A stretch of 60,000 nt of DNA from Lineus longissimus (taxonomy: Eukaryota; Nemertea; Pilidiophora; Heteronemertea; Lineidae): the NCBI RefSeq assembly GCF_910592395.1, contig NC_088323.1, positions 994,001-1,054,000 on the forward strand, read 5' to 3'. The position numbers were made by a program, and so were the translations under genes. This document shows, piece by piece, positions 43,861 to 58,019 of the stretch; position 1 is the stretch's first letter, and the number at the start of each line of letters is the position of its first letter. Under the pieces are notes generated by a model. The model did not search any database and was not told where the DNA came from. It was given only the letters and a program-made list of their open reading frames with translations.

Positions 43861-46800
43861 CGCTATAACTAGCAGTCATAACATGCATAGGGAGTGTAGT
43901 TAATCGCCATTTGCGATTGTCCTTTCATCTTTGCAGTCGTCACCTGTTTTCATCAAGACAGACAGTTCTTATATTGTATTTGAGTTAACCCTGGTCGTTA
44001 GTGTCAACGATACGGTCATGTCTAATCAGTTCTAACTTTCCTTCTGAATCTATTTTATTTGACCAAAGACACTCATTTCTTTGTTTTGGCCGCGGTTGAA
44101 ACACAAGGCAAACTTGCGAAATGATGGTTACGGGTATGAAATCACAACATGTGGTGGTTTCAATGGTCGTCTCGCGTGTATCGAGCCAGACTTTCTGATT
44201 TATGTGAACCTGTCGGTCCTTATTGCAATACACCACATTCCTTGTAAAGTATCAAAGATCGTGATCGGAATCAAAGGCTTCATACCGACTAATATGTCCT
44301 GCTTCCAGACCACCAATCATAATTTCAACTTCATTGTTCATGACCCCTTTCCTATCAATATAGCAGGATTACCCGTAACTCGTCCTCTCTATCACTGCTC
44401 CGCTTCCGTCACATTAGGCCCAATAAACCCCATCAGCCCCACAAGTGAATAGCAATAGCTAGCCGACATTGTGAGTTAGCGCTTCATAAAACTTGCTTAT
44501 CTTATGTCGACGTATTCCAAATGAAGGAACAGAAGCCCACGGAGGATGGATATCGTCCCGTCAATTGTTTGCCTGCGATTCGCGGGAACTTTCGTCGTTT
44601 GTATGGCACATGCCAGGCATGCAGGGGATACTAACAGACTGACTGTCTTGCATGCATCTCAAACAAGTAGGTCATACAAGATATGACGCATTTTTCTTTC
44701 TTGACTTGCTGTATGCCATGTATATGTATTTCTTCTACAAACAAACTGGTGAATTCCCATTGCATTTTTAAAAAGACGTTCTTGCAAATGCAGGTCAAGC
44801 CAATCCAGGTCTGGGCCGACACTGGAAAGCAAAGGTTGAGCCTTGGATGAGAACAACTTGCTGTTACATCACAATTGCGGCGCTTTATCTGCTACGAGTG
44901 CCATTCGATAGTAACCGAAAATTCCAAAATCGCAATTTGTGATTGGCTGATTCCAACTGTTACATCGGTGAGGCAGAATGTTTCACTTCTGATAGGTCAA
45001 TACGACCTGATCTGATGCGGCATCAAATTCTGCTTACGGACGCCTTGATTCTGAGTCAATCGTGTTCAAAATTGCGAATCAAAATCCAGTAAATTGTGGC
45101 ACACTTTCTTTTCCAATGCAATATTTCAGCATATGTGTTCATCACAGGAGTGTGGCTGACCATGTTGACAATCAGGCTATTCTCTAGCGCCATCGGTAAA
45201 TACAACCGCCGCAATATTATCCCGATGGGTGCGGTAAAACGTCAGCGGGTATTTTTCAAACGGCCACGAATACAACATCTCAATGGTGGTATTAAAAGGT
45301 AGCGGGATTGGGCATTATCATTAGTATGTGTGCACTGAAGATTTATTTGGATGACGACGACTTCGGTTATGCTCATGGGTGTTGCATCAACTGATGGGTC
45401 GATGGTATCAGAATATTGTAACTTCACTAGTTCAGGCTCTCGGGAGTTAGTTGATGAAAAATCTGCTATCGCGCATTTCTCTTTGTCGCGGGTATGCGAG
45501 TCATATTATTCTAATCACACAGGTCTCGAAATACGCAGAATATCTATTACTCAAATTTTGCCCCGGAGTGAAAGTACCAATACGGATCTTAGTTCTTGCA
45601 CTTTAAAGCTCTATCTGCAGCAGCCAGCGGTCATTTCGGTCTCGTTGGTGCAATAAACCACCGTCACAACTTTTTAGTATGTACTTTTTACAAACTATGA
45701 ATAATGTTGCCGAAATTTTATGGATGGTGGAATGAGGATATTTTTCCTCTGCTTACGGAAGTCAGGAAGATGCATGATATTCTTTAGGGAGAGACTTTGA
45801 ATAACTCGGTTTTAGTTTTATTTACCACTGCTATTTGTCTTAAGAGTGGATACACGGCATGATTCTAGCGAGTCATTTTCCCACTGTAACTAGGTTCAAT
45901 AATACGCGCAAGTGTACAGGACTGGAGTTGTGTAGCGAAATCGTAGTCCTGTCTAACATACTACCATGACAGTAAACCTCCTCAGCAGACCATGTATAGC
46001 AATGGTTTCTGCTGCAGGCCCCCATATTGAAAAAGGGCAGCAGATTGGTCATTTGACATTGACGTCACCAACAACCAGAAAGCAATTGCCATCAATCTGC
46101 TCTCAATCACTCCTTGATGCCGACACATCTATGCTAACACAATCGTGCACATCTTTACGCAACATCGAAAAAGTGCGTAGCTTTTTTGGGGTATGTGAAT
46201 GTCCGTGTAATTTGTTGTTGATTGACATGGTAAGCTTTGTGGCGGGAGATACCGGAATTAACGCATCAACTCGAAATGAAACCAATCAGGTCGCAATTGT
46301 TGACACACGCGAGGTTCGCAGGCAGACATTTTGCACTGATGGAAACGTAAATCTTCAGCAAATGGCCATTTATGTGATGGTAAGGTCGTTTTACATTGAA
46401 TACTTTTGCGACAAAACAGGCTTCCTTGTCAAACCACCTTTCTGATAGGCTGAGTACACTCGATGAACTGTTAATGCAACAAGACAGTTTTCTTTTCTTT
46501 TTAGGGAGAGAGGACGAATAATTAGCTTTTAGAGAATTGACACGCTTCTTTAACGCTCTCTTAGCATGAGACTTCAAAGGAAAATGGTGGTTCGTTGTTC
46601 TTCACCAATGGCGAAGATTGAACAAAAGCTTTTTGCAGAAACAATAGAGAGATTACCTTACAGCGCATTATGGGTTGATTCTTTTCGTGGAAAACCTTGA
46701 AATCATTGATCATCATGTCAAAAAAGATCACTTTGAAAAGCTTGCGATTCTAGAGTTTCATGCACAGCGCTGGCGGGTTGTTTTTGTACCATGATGTTCT

Positions 46801-49800
46801 AAACGCGGCATAATTTGTCATACTTCTATACCTGTAATAGTTACAGATCAATTAAGATCTGTTTTTATTTGCCGGTTTAACACGACAATCAACAAAACAT
46901 GCTGCACATGCTCAAGCTGCACAACAACTCTTTTGGAGACAATTTCATTCGCTTTCTAACGTTTCATCAATAGTAGCTCACACTGGCCCATAATTAACTA
47001 AATAGAAACTCGACCATTGTTGTCAACAGTTTTTCCAGCATTCTCCTCATGTACCGACTTCCAGGGTCCCTGAACATATGTTTCATCTTGCACGATGATT
47101 ATGCGATGATGTGTTTCACAATAAGCTTGTGTCTAAGAATGTCCCACTACGGCTGATGAGAAAGACATGCTAAGCACGTGGAGTAATATCCGAAGATCGG
47201 TCCAATAAAGAATGGTTTAGTTTGCTGTTGGTTAGCCCGTTGGGTATTAGGAAGGAGAGAGAGGATGTGGAGGTATGTCAGAGGCGAAGACACATAGACA
47301 GACACGGGAAGGTAATTCTCATTTCACCATAGTGATTCCCTGAGAAGGTGTTAGAGTGGTTCACTATTTCTTTGTAAAAGGACTGGCACAAACTCCCGCT
47401 GTAACGTTGGGCAGTGTTTATATTCAATAGACGGCTCGAGAGACTTCAAGAACGTTTCAGCAGCTCAGCCAGTCGAGTCAGACCTGACTTTTTATGCCTT
47501 TAAAGGCCAGATGACGTCAGTTAAATGGATGCCGTCACATTTATGTGCACCTGATGTTGCTTGGGCGTTCAGTCGTGAAATCTAAGGTCCAAGATAATCA
47601 CAGAGGAGGCCATTAACCTGGTCACCCCATGCAGTAGATATTCGTCTAATGGGCAGTGCTGGAATACCGAGGGAGAATAACTCGTGATGAGTTTTGAGAT
47701 GGACTATTTCGTTTGGGGTCGAATCCGAATCGTGCCAGTGCATTGCACCAGATCAAACACCAGCGCACTCTGGGTCACCGAGACACTAGTCCCATAACCA
47801 AGCAGTGCTTAGTATGGAAAAATAGCTCTGGGATCAAGACAGAATGAGAAGCATGGCTGCCATGATTATAAGATGCAGATTTAACAAATACACAATTATT
47901 TAACTCAGTCAATCCTGAAACCTTTCAATACAGCTCGGATGAGCTGCTCATTCAGCGGTATAGCCTGAGCATTTCAGGGTACCTTGGCCCCCAGAGGTGA
48001 CAGGCGTTGATGTTTCCAGTGCGCCACTCCGACAGCCCCTGTTTAAACAGTCATGACGGTAGGAATGTATTTCGACGAATCTAGTATGCAACTAAATATC
48101 TGATATTGATGTTTCTGAAAAAAGACGGCAGGCAACGATTGTGGCCATAATACATCGTATAATTCAATGATATCGTTATTAATGCACATGTTTCAACTAT
48201 TCATTCCAATGAAGTTGGCATTCGGCGATGACGTTATCTGTTCTACGCTACACTACCCTCGCGGTGTTGCGAAGAATGTTAATATGAAGACTCCGATGTA
48301 CAATAAATCTAATCAAATAGCTCGAAAATGTTTATTTTATGGAATTTTAGATGGATCGATTGTACATGGCTTATGGCTGTTATATTTTTTTCTCCTCACA
48401 TCAGTCAATATAGAGTTCATCTAATTTTTATTTTATCAGGCAAATATGATCATCAATATAGAAAAAGGAACACGTCACTTGTGGTATGAAAGAGCTATAC
48501 TGATGAGTGATTGGTCAATACGGTCTCCTTCATTGTGTAGACAGAATTGATCCTGATCTCTGCCTGAATGAAAATGCCTACTAAGTTGCAGGAGGTGTAG
48601 CAAATGCCATCATAAAGTTCAATGTTCGTAATGATCAACCTCTCACATTGCTCATTTTGCTTTGACTCTACAGAGAATAAACAAACCAATCAAAGTCAAA
48701 GACGTTTTTTTCTCCGCAGTAGAATTTAGAAAGCTCAACACGCGTGCACGAAAATAACACCAGCTCATAAACTGTCCCCAGTTACAGCGCGTTTAAGAAC
48801 AATAATGGAAAGTTAAGGAACCAACTACTGGCTCTGTTCTTGCGTTGATCGATTTCCATATCCCCTCGCAGCACTGCAATAATCTAACTTGTATTTAATT
48901 GAGATTTCGTGCACGTTTTTCGCGGCATTTACCAACCTAGACAGCAAGGGATGAAAGCTCTGAATTTCCTCGGGGGCCGATTGGCAATGATAGCATTTCT
49001 CGACAAAGCCCAACTTTTTTCGTCAAAGGAACAGAGGGAAATGAACTAAGTTGTTGCCAATGTCAATAAAACACTGCAAACTACTGTGCATTTGCATTCA
49101 GTTCGTGTGTTCAAGTGCATTGAGAGAAGGGGATAGCGATATTTGCTGCGTTTTTGCCATTAATAATGAAATACTGCAAGGTACTGGAGAACACAAAAAA
49201 ATTGCGTGCAGGATATTTTTGTGAATTTTGCAACTGGGTTGAATTGTTATTGAAAAAATTGCTTCTGTTATTTTCCCTAGAATTCCATGTCAACGTCGCC
49301 ATGTTTCTGCACAGGCAATGCACATATCACAACTCGGTTTACAATGATCTTCGTTCGTTTATCCCCGTTTATTGTCATTTCAACCATTATCGTTCTAAAA
49401 CTGAATATTTCAATCTCCTCTCTGTGCTATTTACCCTGTGGAAGTTTTACTATCTGGCCGCATATAAAATATCGTCTGGCGTCTCACTTCAGGTAGGTAT
49501 CCATGAATCATACATTTTCATTGTTCTTGTCATTCTGAGAATGACGGCTGAAGAAAAGGCGAAAAAGGTGAAGTTGATGAATCGTTCCTTTCATCTCGAA
49601 ATAGACGCCCTAATGAAACACATTTGAAAAAATGTGATATCAGTACTGAAAATGATGTGCATTAAATGAGAGTGTACGGCAGCTGTTGTTGGTGCTGTAA
49701 CCTTTTCATATCAGTTCCTTCCTGTGACGAATTCCTGTAAAGCCGTGAATGATAATAGAAAAAGCCTATAAATTGCAAGCACTTGGAACAACTTGTTATT

Positions 49801-50488
49801 TTCGCGGCTTCTATTGACTTTTTATAACAGCTTTAAGTTTTTTTACGCAATTGATATCGACTACATGACTTGTATAGTCACTCCCACTTCCTTGGTAATC
49901 ACGCTGTGGGTCTTCCTTCAAAGGATTGACCGAGTATGTATCTTAGTTGCAATTGATGTCATTGGGCTTCTTTTGAAGTAATCATCGCCGCAGAATAATA
50001 AAACGATCACCGCAGAATATGTAACGTCTCTGTGTTAGAATAACTGCTGAAAATGTCATGAACATCAGGTCGATAATATATTGAACCAATTACATGCTTT
50101 ACCTTCCATTTGCAACTCAGTCAAAGACATAAAACTCAGTAAAAATTGATCTGCAGCGCGTAAAGGAGACCAGCAACCGAAAGTGCAATGGAATAAAATG
50201 TGATCTCATTTGAGAGCTTAAAGTTAGAGATTGATGTAACAGTAGAGGTCGATACTCGATAGGCTTAAGAGTTAATAACGCCAACCCCCTCGGGCAACGC
50301 CAAGTGATGGCATAGCATTCATGTTGTAGCTGATATCTACTATTTCGGCGTACTTTCCCAACGCACATTGGAGGCCTCGGCATCGCATCAATTTCCCCGA
50401 CAGATCATAGCATTGGGCCGATCTTTTCTCAGATTAGTCTTTGCATTAACCTTTCTTTTTCTCCGCTTTCATGCCCAGTGTTGATGAA
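43861..50488. other. No supported gene
   Basis: About 6.6 kb. ORFs of 100-160 codons occur (for example 45966-46445 and 49154-49627 on +) but have AT-driven composition, no domains and no consistent splice context. A B-box-like GGATTCGACCCC (- strand, near 47,720) may be a tRNA-derived relic. Confidence 0.45.
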
Positions 50489-50710
50489 TCAGTAACCCGA
50501 CCCCAAGTACGCCTCTTGAATGCAGCTACGGCACTCATTACGTAACTCGCACACGTCCCGGGAAAGCTGCATAAACACTTGACGCTGTGACGGCATGGCC
50601 CGAGTGGAGAAATCGATTAGCTTGGCCTGAAAAACCTCCCCATGAAGATATCGATTCGATTTTTCCGCATGAGATGTGGAGGTTATCATGCTGCTCGCTG
50701 GAGCTGTCAC
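50489..50710 (-). CDS. Candidate small ORF, 73 codons
   Basis: Begins MTAPASSMITSTSHAEKS on the - strand and continues HGEVFQAKLIDFSTRAMPSQ and CELRNECRSCIQEAYLG to a stop. The local GC is higher than the flanks and the C-terminal half is Cys/charge-rich. It starts 24 bp to the left of the CCAAT/TATA cluster at 50734-50771, which could be divergent with it. Unrecognised. Confidence 0.3.
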   Translation of the reverse strand: MTAPASSMITSTSHAEKSNRYLHGEVFQAKLIDFSTRAMPSQRQVFMQLSRDVCELRNECRSCIQEAYLGSGY

Positions 50711-50733
50711 AGAGAGAAAAGAACAATGAATTT

Positions 50734-50771
50734 GATTGGCTGAAAATACGTTTTTTGTGGCTATAAAATAG
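50734..50771 (+). promoter_or_regulatory. CCAAT/TATA promoter-like cluster
   Basis: An inverted CCAAT box (GATTGGCT, 50734-50741) precedes a good TATA box (CTATAAAATAG, 50761-50771). No convincing first exon is seen directly downstream on +. Confidence 0.3.
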
Positions 50772-52746
50772 AGATTAGGGTTGCTATGATCCGTGTCGAA
50801 ATAAAGCGTGGGAGTGTGGTATTGTCTGGTGATTTCTTGTTGCTGTGCTCGACAAGGTATCTGCGTTATATTTGGTATCGGTAGTGAGGCACTGGTTGCA
50901 ATAGATGCACCACGGTCATGAGGTTCATTCGACCAATTTTCGTCTGAAAGATAGAGGCTGCATCCTCAGCCGGTTTACGCAACATTGCTCTCTCAATTTA
51001 ACATTGCTCGTCGATCATCCCGATGAGCCTTTTTTAAATGGCGAGAAATCCCAAAGACGGAATTCAGATAAGAAACTTATGCCGGTGCGGAAGAGCCACA
51101 CATTTCAGCAGTTTTAAGCCTAAGTAGTCACCTTGTTTCTCTACATGATCAGTTTTTTTTACAACTGATTTTCCCTTGTCGTCAAGACTACTGCTTTTAT
51201 ATTTCGGAATGCTGTTTAAATAAGCCTTCAGCCATCCATCTCTCCACACGACCCTGCTCTACAGAATAAAACGAATGCAAGGTTCAATTTCCTTTAATCG
51301 GATAGAGATGCCATTTTTCAATCACAAAGTTTAGACAGACTTCATCAGGTGATTTTTTCACAATAGCACAAACGTCTCTGAGTCTTTACAAGTGGTGGTT
51401 ATACGCCTTATAGCACGCACCAAATGCGTGGAAAAGTAATGAAATGTGAAACATAATCATCGGAATTTTTGTCTTGAACATGTCGGTGATGTTGCGACAC
51501 TCATCAATCAATAACGATAAGGAAGGGGATGACATGGCTATTCATATTTTAATGCTGGTTTGCCTGGACGTCTTGACATCTTAAATGGTTACTGGTGCCA
51601 GACAAGCGTGGGAATCGAGCCTGTTTCAGATTCATTCCAATCCGATTTTATGGAATATTCATATTCTTGAGTAGAACACCATCTACTCTTGTCATCTTGC
51701 GGTTCCTTTATAAAAAAAGTTATATTTCTCAATTATTGAATTTTCCTAGAGCAAATGTTCATTAGAACCCACACAACGACTTTCTATCAATTTTCCCCCT
51801 CAAATTTCAGTATAATATCGCACGACAAACATGGATTCACACACACAAAGGTGCCTCTAAATCATGCATGAACAACAAATTAACGGTTTTATTAACGTCG
51901 GAAATATTCATGAATCGAGGTCTGGGTTGTACATAGCATTTGCCTTAAGTTGCCGCCAGTAGAAAGTTTAGACTTTTTAATTTCAGATTCTTATTATTCT
52001 GCATTAAAGAAATCAACCCCCTTCAGACTATTTTGCGGGTCCCACGTCATTAAAAGAGATTTAGAATTCCCATTAAGGAAAATGTAAACGTCATTAAAAA
52101 CCCTCCAACTTTAACTCGATTTGGGACTGTTCTCTGGGATAGTATTCCCGTCAAAAAGAAAGTGTTGCAAAACGAGCAGCAAGTAATTACTTTGAATTAT
52201 ATTTATGGAACCGAATCAAATAATTTTTTCTGGAAGTCTCGAACACATTTCAATTTTTTTTTGATGCAATACAACCTGATGAACCTTTTCTTGTGTATCG
52301 TACTTTGTCATGTCGGTTTTTCCATTCGGCTGTTCTTATCAAATACTTTGTCATAGAAATATTTGGAATTGTTATAGAAGTGCCATGAGAATTGTAAGTT
52401 TTCATTAAACTTGTCGTAGCCTCAGGTAAAATATACTGCATGTAATAATGATACGGGACGCAGTTTGTCAGATTAAACATGTTGATGTAAACAAGCTGAT
52501 TATTGTTAAGGAAACGCTGTGACCGAATCTTAAGTGATATCGTATTTGAAGGCCCTTTTTCCGAATTTTTGAGGAACCTGATTGGCGGCCTTAGCAAGAA
52601 AACTGGCATATTATCTGAAAGAGTGTCGCTATTTATTTATTACCATTATCAACAAATCACGTGTCTTTCTCAACACCGTGACCATGGTTAACCAAGGATC
52701 ATAATAAACCATTAGCCTTCCATTACTGCTTCACAGCGGAGATATA
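50772..52746. other. No supported gene
   Basis: About 2 kb of AT-rich sequence. ORFs such as 50905-51117 (+) have no supporting context. Confidence 0.45.
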
Positions 52747-52840
52747 ACCAATCAAATATCAGTTATAAATCACGTGTTACCGACGCCATTAAGTGCACCA
52801 TGGGTGCGAACCGACCGCTGATCCTAGTGAGTGGTCGGTT
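52747..52840 (+). promoter_or_regulatory. CCAAT, TATA-like, E-box cluster with hairpin
   Basis: ACCAATCA (52747), TTATAAAT (52763) and CACGTG (52771) are followed by an ATG in a good Kozak context (CACCATGG, ATG at 52800). An inverted repeat AACCGACC/GGTCGGTT (52809-52816, 52833-52840) encloses a GTGAGT donor-like site at 52827. It could be a promoter with a very short first exon, or chance. Confidence 0.25.
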
Positions 52841-55118
52841 TTAATTGGTCGATATGAAGCTGAATGTTGTTGATGATTCATTAACGCCAATTCGTATTCA
52901 TGGCTGCTGAAGCTTCATGTGATCAAATTGGATTGTTTCTATAGATTAATTGCATATACACATTGCTTCTGTCTGATCCTGTTGCCTGTTACGAAGTAAT
53001 TTATGGCTGTATATTCTTCTCATCTGAAGCCAGATAGATGAACCTATTCTCAATTTTCGCTTTGTCATCACATTGCATGACGTCCCACTTCAAAATATAG
53101 GCGTATTTTTTGTTCCACCAGATGTGGTTGAGTTCCATTGTTGTCTCTGCTCCACAACCACCATGAGGGAGCCAATCAAAATGATTGAACCGTATCTATT
53201 GTAAAAATCCTGCGATAGAATGTCCGGAGAACAAATGAGTGCAATTTAACCGAGCCGTATACCATAATCCCCAAGTGTACAATAGGTCCACCATTTGTTA
53301 TTGCTACACCGTGTCTAATTGAACAATGAACATAAGTTTTGTTCCGAATCAAGACGTTTTACACTGTGGTAATGGGCGGTTGAGGTTTTGCCCTTATTCT
53401 ATTATACAGTGCTCAGAACAACGACATAACAATCTACAACCTTGTATATTCTGATACGCACTTGTGCACTCTTTTTGAAAGATATGTGAACTCGTGTAGA
53501 GTACCTTACGACGGGACAAGAAAGTACATTCAAACATAATGCCAGTCTGCGTGATTGTTGATTCGACAGTACGTTTGCGTGTTCACAAAAACTGATAACT
53601 CTGTGACAATAGGCTCGACCTATGGTCTTGCTTGGTACATATGACAGCTGGTGTGTCGCTTGACAAAGCACTCGATAAATCCTGAGGTGTTGATGAAATA
53701 GACAAGATACCATCTGAACGCGTTATTCATCATTTTATGGAAAAGAATCAGATTACTGATAGTCAATATTGAACAACATTTTGCTGTAAACATCTTTTGT
53801 ATTTGTGGATGCTTTCACAGTACTATGTGACGACTGGTAGTGTACACGAAATGTACAGATAATTGAGGTTGGCTTGCAGCGGGTGTCCAAGAGAAATGAT
53901 CTAAATAGAGAGAGGATGCCTGCTTGTAATTCTAGTGACACCAACCGTCACCGCAGCTTTCAATTATCTTTGTTAACACCACACACACTCTGTGGCAAAC
54001 TGTAAGCCTTCTGATAAAACTCTTCAATTTCTTCTTACTTAATGAACAAAGGTAAGGTGCTATCTGTCATGTTTTGAAATAGTGAATATTTCATCCTGCA
54101 TCTCTTCCAGTGAGAATATTATCGCGAGATAGAGCCCCGGGCAAGATATGTAAACAGGGAGTTCAAATAACACAAGTTTGTTGAAACATACAACATCGTG
54201 TCAACATCTTTATAAAACATACTAAGTAGAAAATGTGCTAAACAAATCCAGGAGAGATACCACCATGTTGGATCAGCCAGCGCTATTCTCTTTACTACGA
54301 ACTCCAGAATAAGAAATAGTAGTACTAAGTTCACTCTGGCCATGGGACTAAATTTCAGAATTGCAGTGTGACCATACGTTGTGGAAATCTTCATGTAAGT
54401 CACGAAAATCTTCGAAAAACGTAAGCATCGATTGGTCTCACTAGAAATCGTCGTGTTTTCATTCTCATTGGCAAGTGATTGCCTTTTGCTTATGTGGCAC
54501 CATCGCCGCCTCTTTCGTTTGCAAGTCCTACACTTATTACAGTTTCATGGAACTCTCCAGATAACTGCATGTTATCTGCAGCAAATTCACCCCTTGGGAT
54601 ATTGCGCAAATTAGCACAACATGCTCAGGATGAAGTATGGCCCAGGGTTAAGTGATTTGGTGGCGAAAAAAATGGAAGACAATTTGCTTCACTGGGAGAT
54701 TGGCATATTGGTAGGTTAAACGGTCTGCAGTTTTAGGCGCTTGTTTCTCACGGGGGTCAGGTATAACAACCTTTCAAATGAAGTTGCTGGCATTTGTCCA
54801 GCTCACAAACTTACCTATACGTGAGATGTATTTGATACGCCTTTGCTCAATGTTTTCAGTTTCTGTACAAGACCATGCAGACATAGAGTCAATGGGGCTA
54901 ATTGTACTAAGAACTTTGCTTTGCATATGAAGAACCTCTAATAATAATAATTCCATGGCCTGAACTTAGGGCCAAGTTCGTTCAAAATGAACTGTTGGAT
55001 ACATTTACTGGCGTTTAAATCCACAAAAACCTATAATGAGTGCAGCAGAGTGGCTGGCTTCATAGCGATTCCCTCTAGTCAGGCTCCTTGTTGTCTCTGC
55101 TACCATGAGCCCAGGCAG
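52841..55118. other. No supported gene
   Basis: AT-rich; ORFs up to about 100 codons, none convincing. Confidence 0.45.
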
Positions 55119-55310
55119 TCAGTCACCTAACAGCCCTGTAAATGATAATAGAGATGGATGGGACGGAAATTGTGCCTTGGGGGCAACACATTTGAAACCC
55201 GTCATAGCTGCATGGTCCGGACGTAGCCATACTCGATATCCATCAACGTATTGGCCGTATATTGCTCTTTTATCCACTTCTGCCGGTTCAAGAGTGTTGA
55301 AACGTCCCAT
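55119..55310 (-). CDS. Coding-like relic or exon
   Basis: The - strand reads NTLEPAEVDKRAIYGQYVDG, YRVWLRPDHAAMTGFKC and VAPKAQFPSHPSL. The amino-acid balance is unlike neighbouring ORFs, and a CAG acceptor-like site lies inside it. The + strand of the same stretch is also open, so strand and coding status are uncertain. Confidence 0.2.
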   Translation of the reverse strand: MGRFNTLEPAEVDKRAIYGQYVDGYRVWLRPDHAAMTGFKCVAPKAQFPSHPSLLSFTGLLGD

Positions 55311-57086
55311 ATTAGAAAAACTTCCAATTTTCTTATAGTTGTGTTCGGACGTTCTATGTGTATCTGTCGAAGATGCTTGAGGTCAGCGAGGAACCAACCA
55401 TCAGGTTATTGCCTCTTTCAAATGGCGCTGCTCTCAGCACTTCAAGACGCTCTGTAATGCTTCTGATATAACCTCAACCAATATGTCATGCTGCTTGATA
55501 CCGAGAAGGCGCCCATTGAGTTATAAGCACCTAAATGAACAAATTATTGACGAATTCATCAACTAAAAGAAGGGTTGGGAATTGCACCCATTTGTTTCCG
55601 GCAAATTTTCCTTATCAACAACCTTGATTATACATGGATATTCCTGCCATTAGGGCGAAACAATTGAAGCAGAATTAGGCAATGGCCCCCACCCTGCTGT
55701 GTCACAATTACACGTCATCAACCCATCGTAACTATCCTTCCCATTCAGTCGTGACATTGATTACAGAGTAATTATACCCAAGATTGCCTCTATGGCACAA
55801 AATAGAGAGTAGTGGTTCACGGTCAACGCCGGTTCAACCCTAATTCTCGAGTCATTTTCTTCTTGACGTTCCCAATCTGCTTGGTGTGTGGTTGCTTCGA
55901 GACCGCTGCCGCAGATTCTTTGGCCTAATCATGCCACAATAGGGGATAATTAGGGCGAGAATCTCGTGGAATGACATCATGTGGCTCGGAAATTAGGGAG
56001 GATGGTCATATTATCTTTCCGATGAATGTAGCAAGCAGTGATGTTGTGCGATGGTGAAAGAGATGGTAAGGTCGATAGAGTGGAGCAATGGCGGTGCCTC
56101 TTGACCGGATTTGGGATCTGCGCCAGAAGAGACTAGGTTTACCTCTCCTGGTGAAGTATTCAATATTGATGATAAGGAGGTTAATGAATTTCTTATAACT
56201 TGAGAAGAAACTGTGATAAATAACATCTCAGTTGCTTCGTCGTCATCTCGTATCCATTCAGGAATTTCCAGAAGGACCTCGGAACTATCGTTCTTTTATA
56301 GAAGCCCCAGTTGGCGAACTAAAGATTTTTCATTGATCTTAAACTCGGTTCAGGTTCATATGTAATGTACATAACAGAAGCGAGTCAATGATCACACACA
56401 AAATAGTACTACAAGTACTTCTCTTGCTCCCCACAAATACACCACACGGAATTGTCATGATCCCTCTCGATCTATAAATGACATCTCTTACATGCAGATC
56501 GAGATATCAGCTGTGTTTTCAAACTGTTTCCTCGAATTGTCAGAATAAAGAAATGAATTCTTATCTCAGTGCATTTCACTGAAGAAATGTTTCCAGACGA
56601 CTTGTTGTTTTGATATGTCACGTGACCTGCACAACAGACGAAGCGAGGCAGAAAAAGCAAAACTGATAAAAATCAGAGAATGTTGGATTTGAGTCAATTT
56701 GCATGAAATCTAGAAAAACGTCGCATAAGACAAACTTCATGCTCCAACAGGCTTATTTATTATACAATTGGCTCTGAAAGTCGACTTATCAGATTGTACA
56801 AAATATCCACTTCTTGGTTCGCTGCGGCGGTTGTTGGTACCACGTGATTTGTTTTGTCATGAATATTCATGGAGTTATTTGACATCTTTTGATAGGATTA
56901 TTGATTTTAATGTAATCTGCGATATCGTAACAAGAATCTGCTTGCCGAATGTCAATATTTTGTGATTATTGTATCAATACTTGGCAGAGACAATCTGACT
57001 TTATCCGATGATGGCATTATAATCTGAATTAGACCCTGCGAATGGCAAACTCTCGAATGGAAGTCAATATTCCTGGTCAAGTTATT
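55311..57086. other. No gene; one E-box palindrome
   Basis: Contains the perfect palindrome GTCACGTGAC at 56617-56626 and a further CACGTG near 56,841. No coding sequence supported. Confidence 0.45.
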
Positions 57087-57186
57087 ATTGGTCAAGCCAA
57101 TAGATATATAAATTGCATTCCAGCTGGCTGAAGTGTACCAACTCCAGCCGTCAGTCTCAATGAATTCTAATGCGAGGGAGGCAATT
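57087..57186 (+). promoter_or_regulatory. Promoter with possible first coding exon
   Basis: A palindromic double CCAAT box (ATTGGTCAAGCCAAT, 57087-57101) is followed by TATATAAA (57105-57112), then an initiator-like TCAGTCT (57151). An ATG at 57160 opens nine codons (MNSNAREAI) that end exactly at a consensus GTAAGT donor (57187). The TATA-to-TCAGTCT distance of 48 bp is long, so initiation may be nearer 57,136. No downstream exon could be tied to it. Confidence 0.35.
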
Positions 57187-58019
57187 GTAAGTTACTCCTT
57201 CGCCCTGTAACAAGCAGTTGTGATAATCACAATATCGGGCTACTGGTATGAATACAAAATTTAAAAAAATACGATTTTGTTAAAATGACTAATGCAACTT
57301 CTATCATTCTGTCTGCACAAAGTGTCGTAAACAAAAAATATTAGCCAATTAAACCCACGCCATGGTTTATGCTATCATTAGTTTGTAATAAACTGCAGCT
57401 CGTTCGGGATTCCTGCAACCAGTTGCAATTAACATTGTCACATGGCAACATGCTGTGCAGAAACAGAAAGATCTTCTGTTACGGCTTACAATGCACAATA
57501 TGCACCAACATATACCCCAAAAAAAACATCTTAGATTGCAGATACAATATATCAGTTTGTTATCTATCCTGGTAGCTCCAATCTCAGTGGTTTATCCAAG
57601 GAGCTAAAATTCCTCCCCGTCATTCAATGCATCAAATTCCGAGTAACGGTCATCCGCGTTGTGTTTCCGATGACTCGTGGTATGCAGCAATGAATTTCAC
57701 TTCGTCGTACATGTAGGAATAAAGTTCTATAAAACACTTTTGTGAAAGAATACTGCACATTACTTTCTTGGTGAGCTTAACCATCCAGCCACCAGTGGTT
57801 TTCAATATCCTCCGCCTCTCGATATGACGAAGGTGTATAAAAATCCTGAAGCTAAGGATACCCTTTGACTAATTCTGATTGGAAAAGTCACGGTCCGACA
57901 CTAATTCTTTTTTGCCCCAATGTAGCCTCGATAATAATGAAAATGTTGACATCTGTAGATGGATGATGAGATAACAAGATAACAGGATAAGGAAGAAGGG
58001 AAAAAAAAGAAGAAAACTG
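57187..58019. other. No gene seen
   Basis: AT-rich sequence downstream of the promoter-like cluster; nothing further supported. Confidence 0.4.

Noticed and set aside
45966-46445. 159-codon + strand ORF
   Set aside because: Long for the region but with no domain, no repeated codon pattern and no splice sites; consistent with a random open stretch.
49154-49627. 157-codon + strand ORF with hydrophobic stretches
   Set aside because: Leu/Phe/Tyr richness follows the local AT content; no signal peptide layout or family motif.
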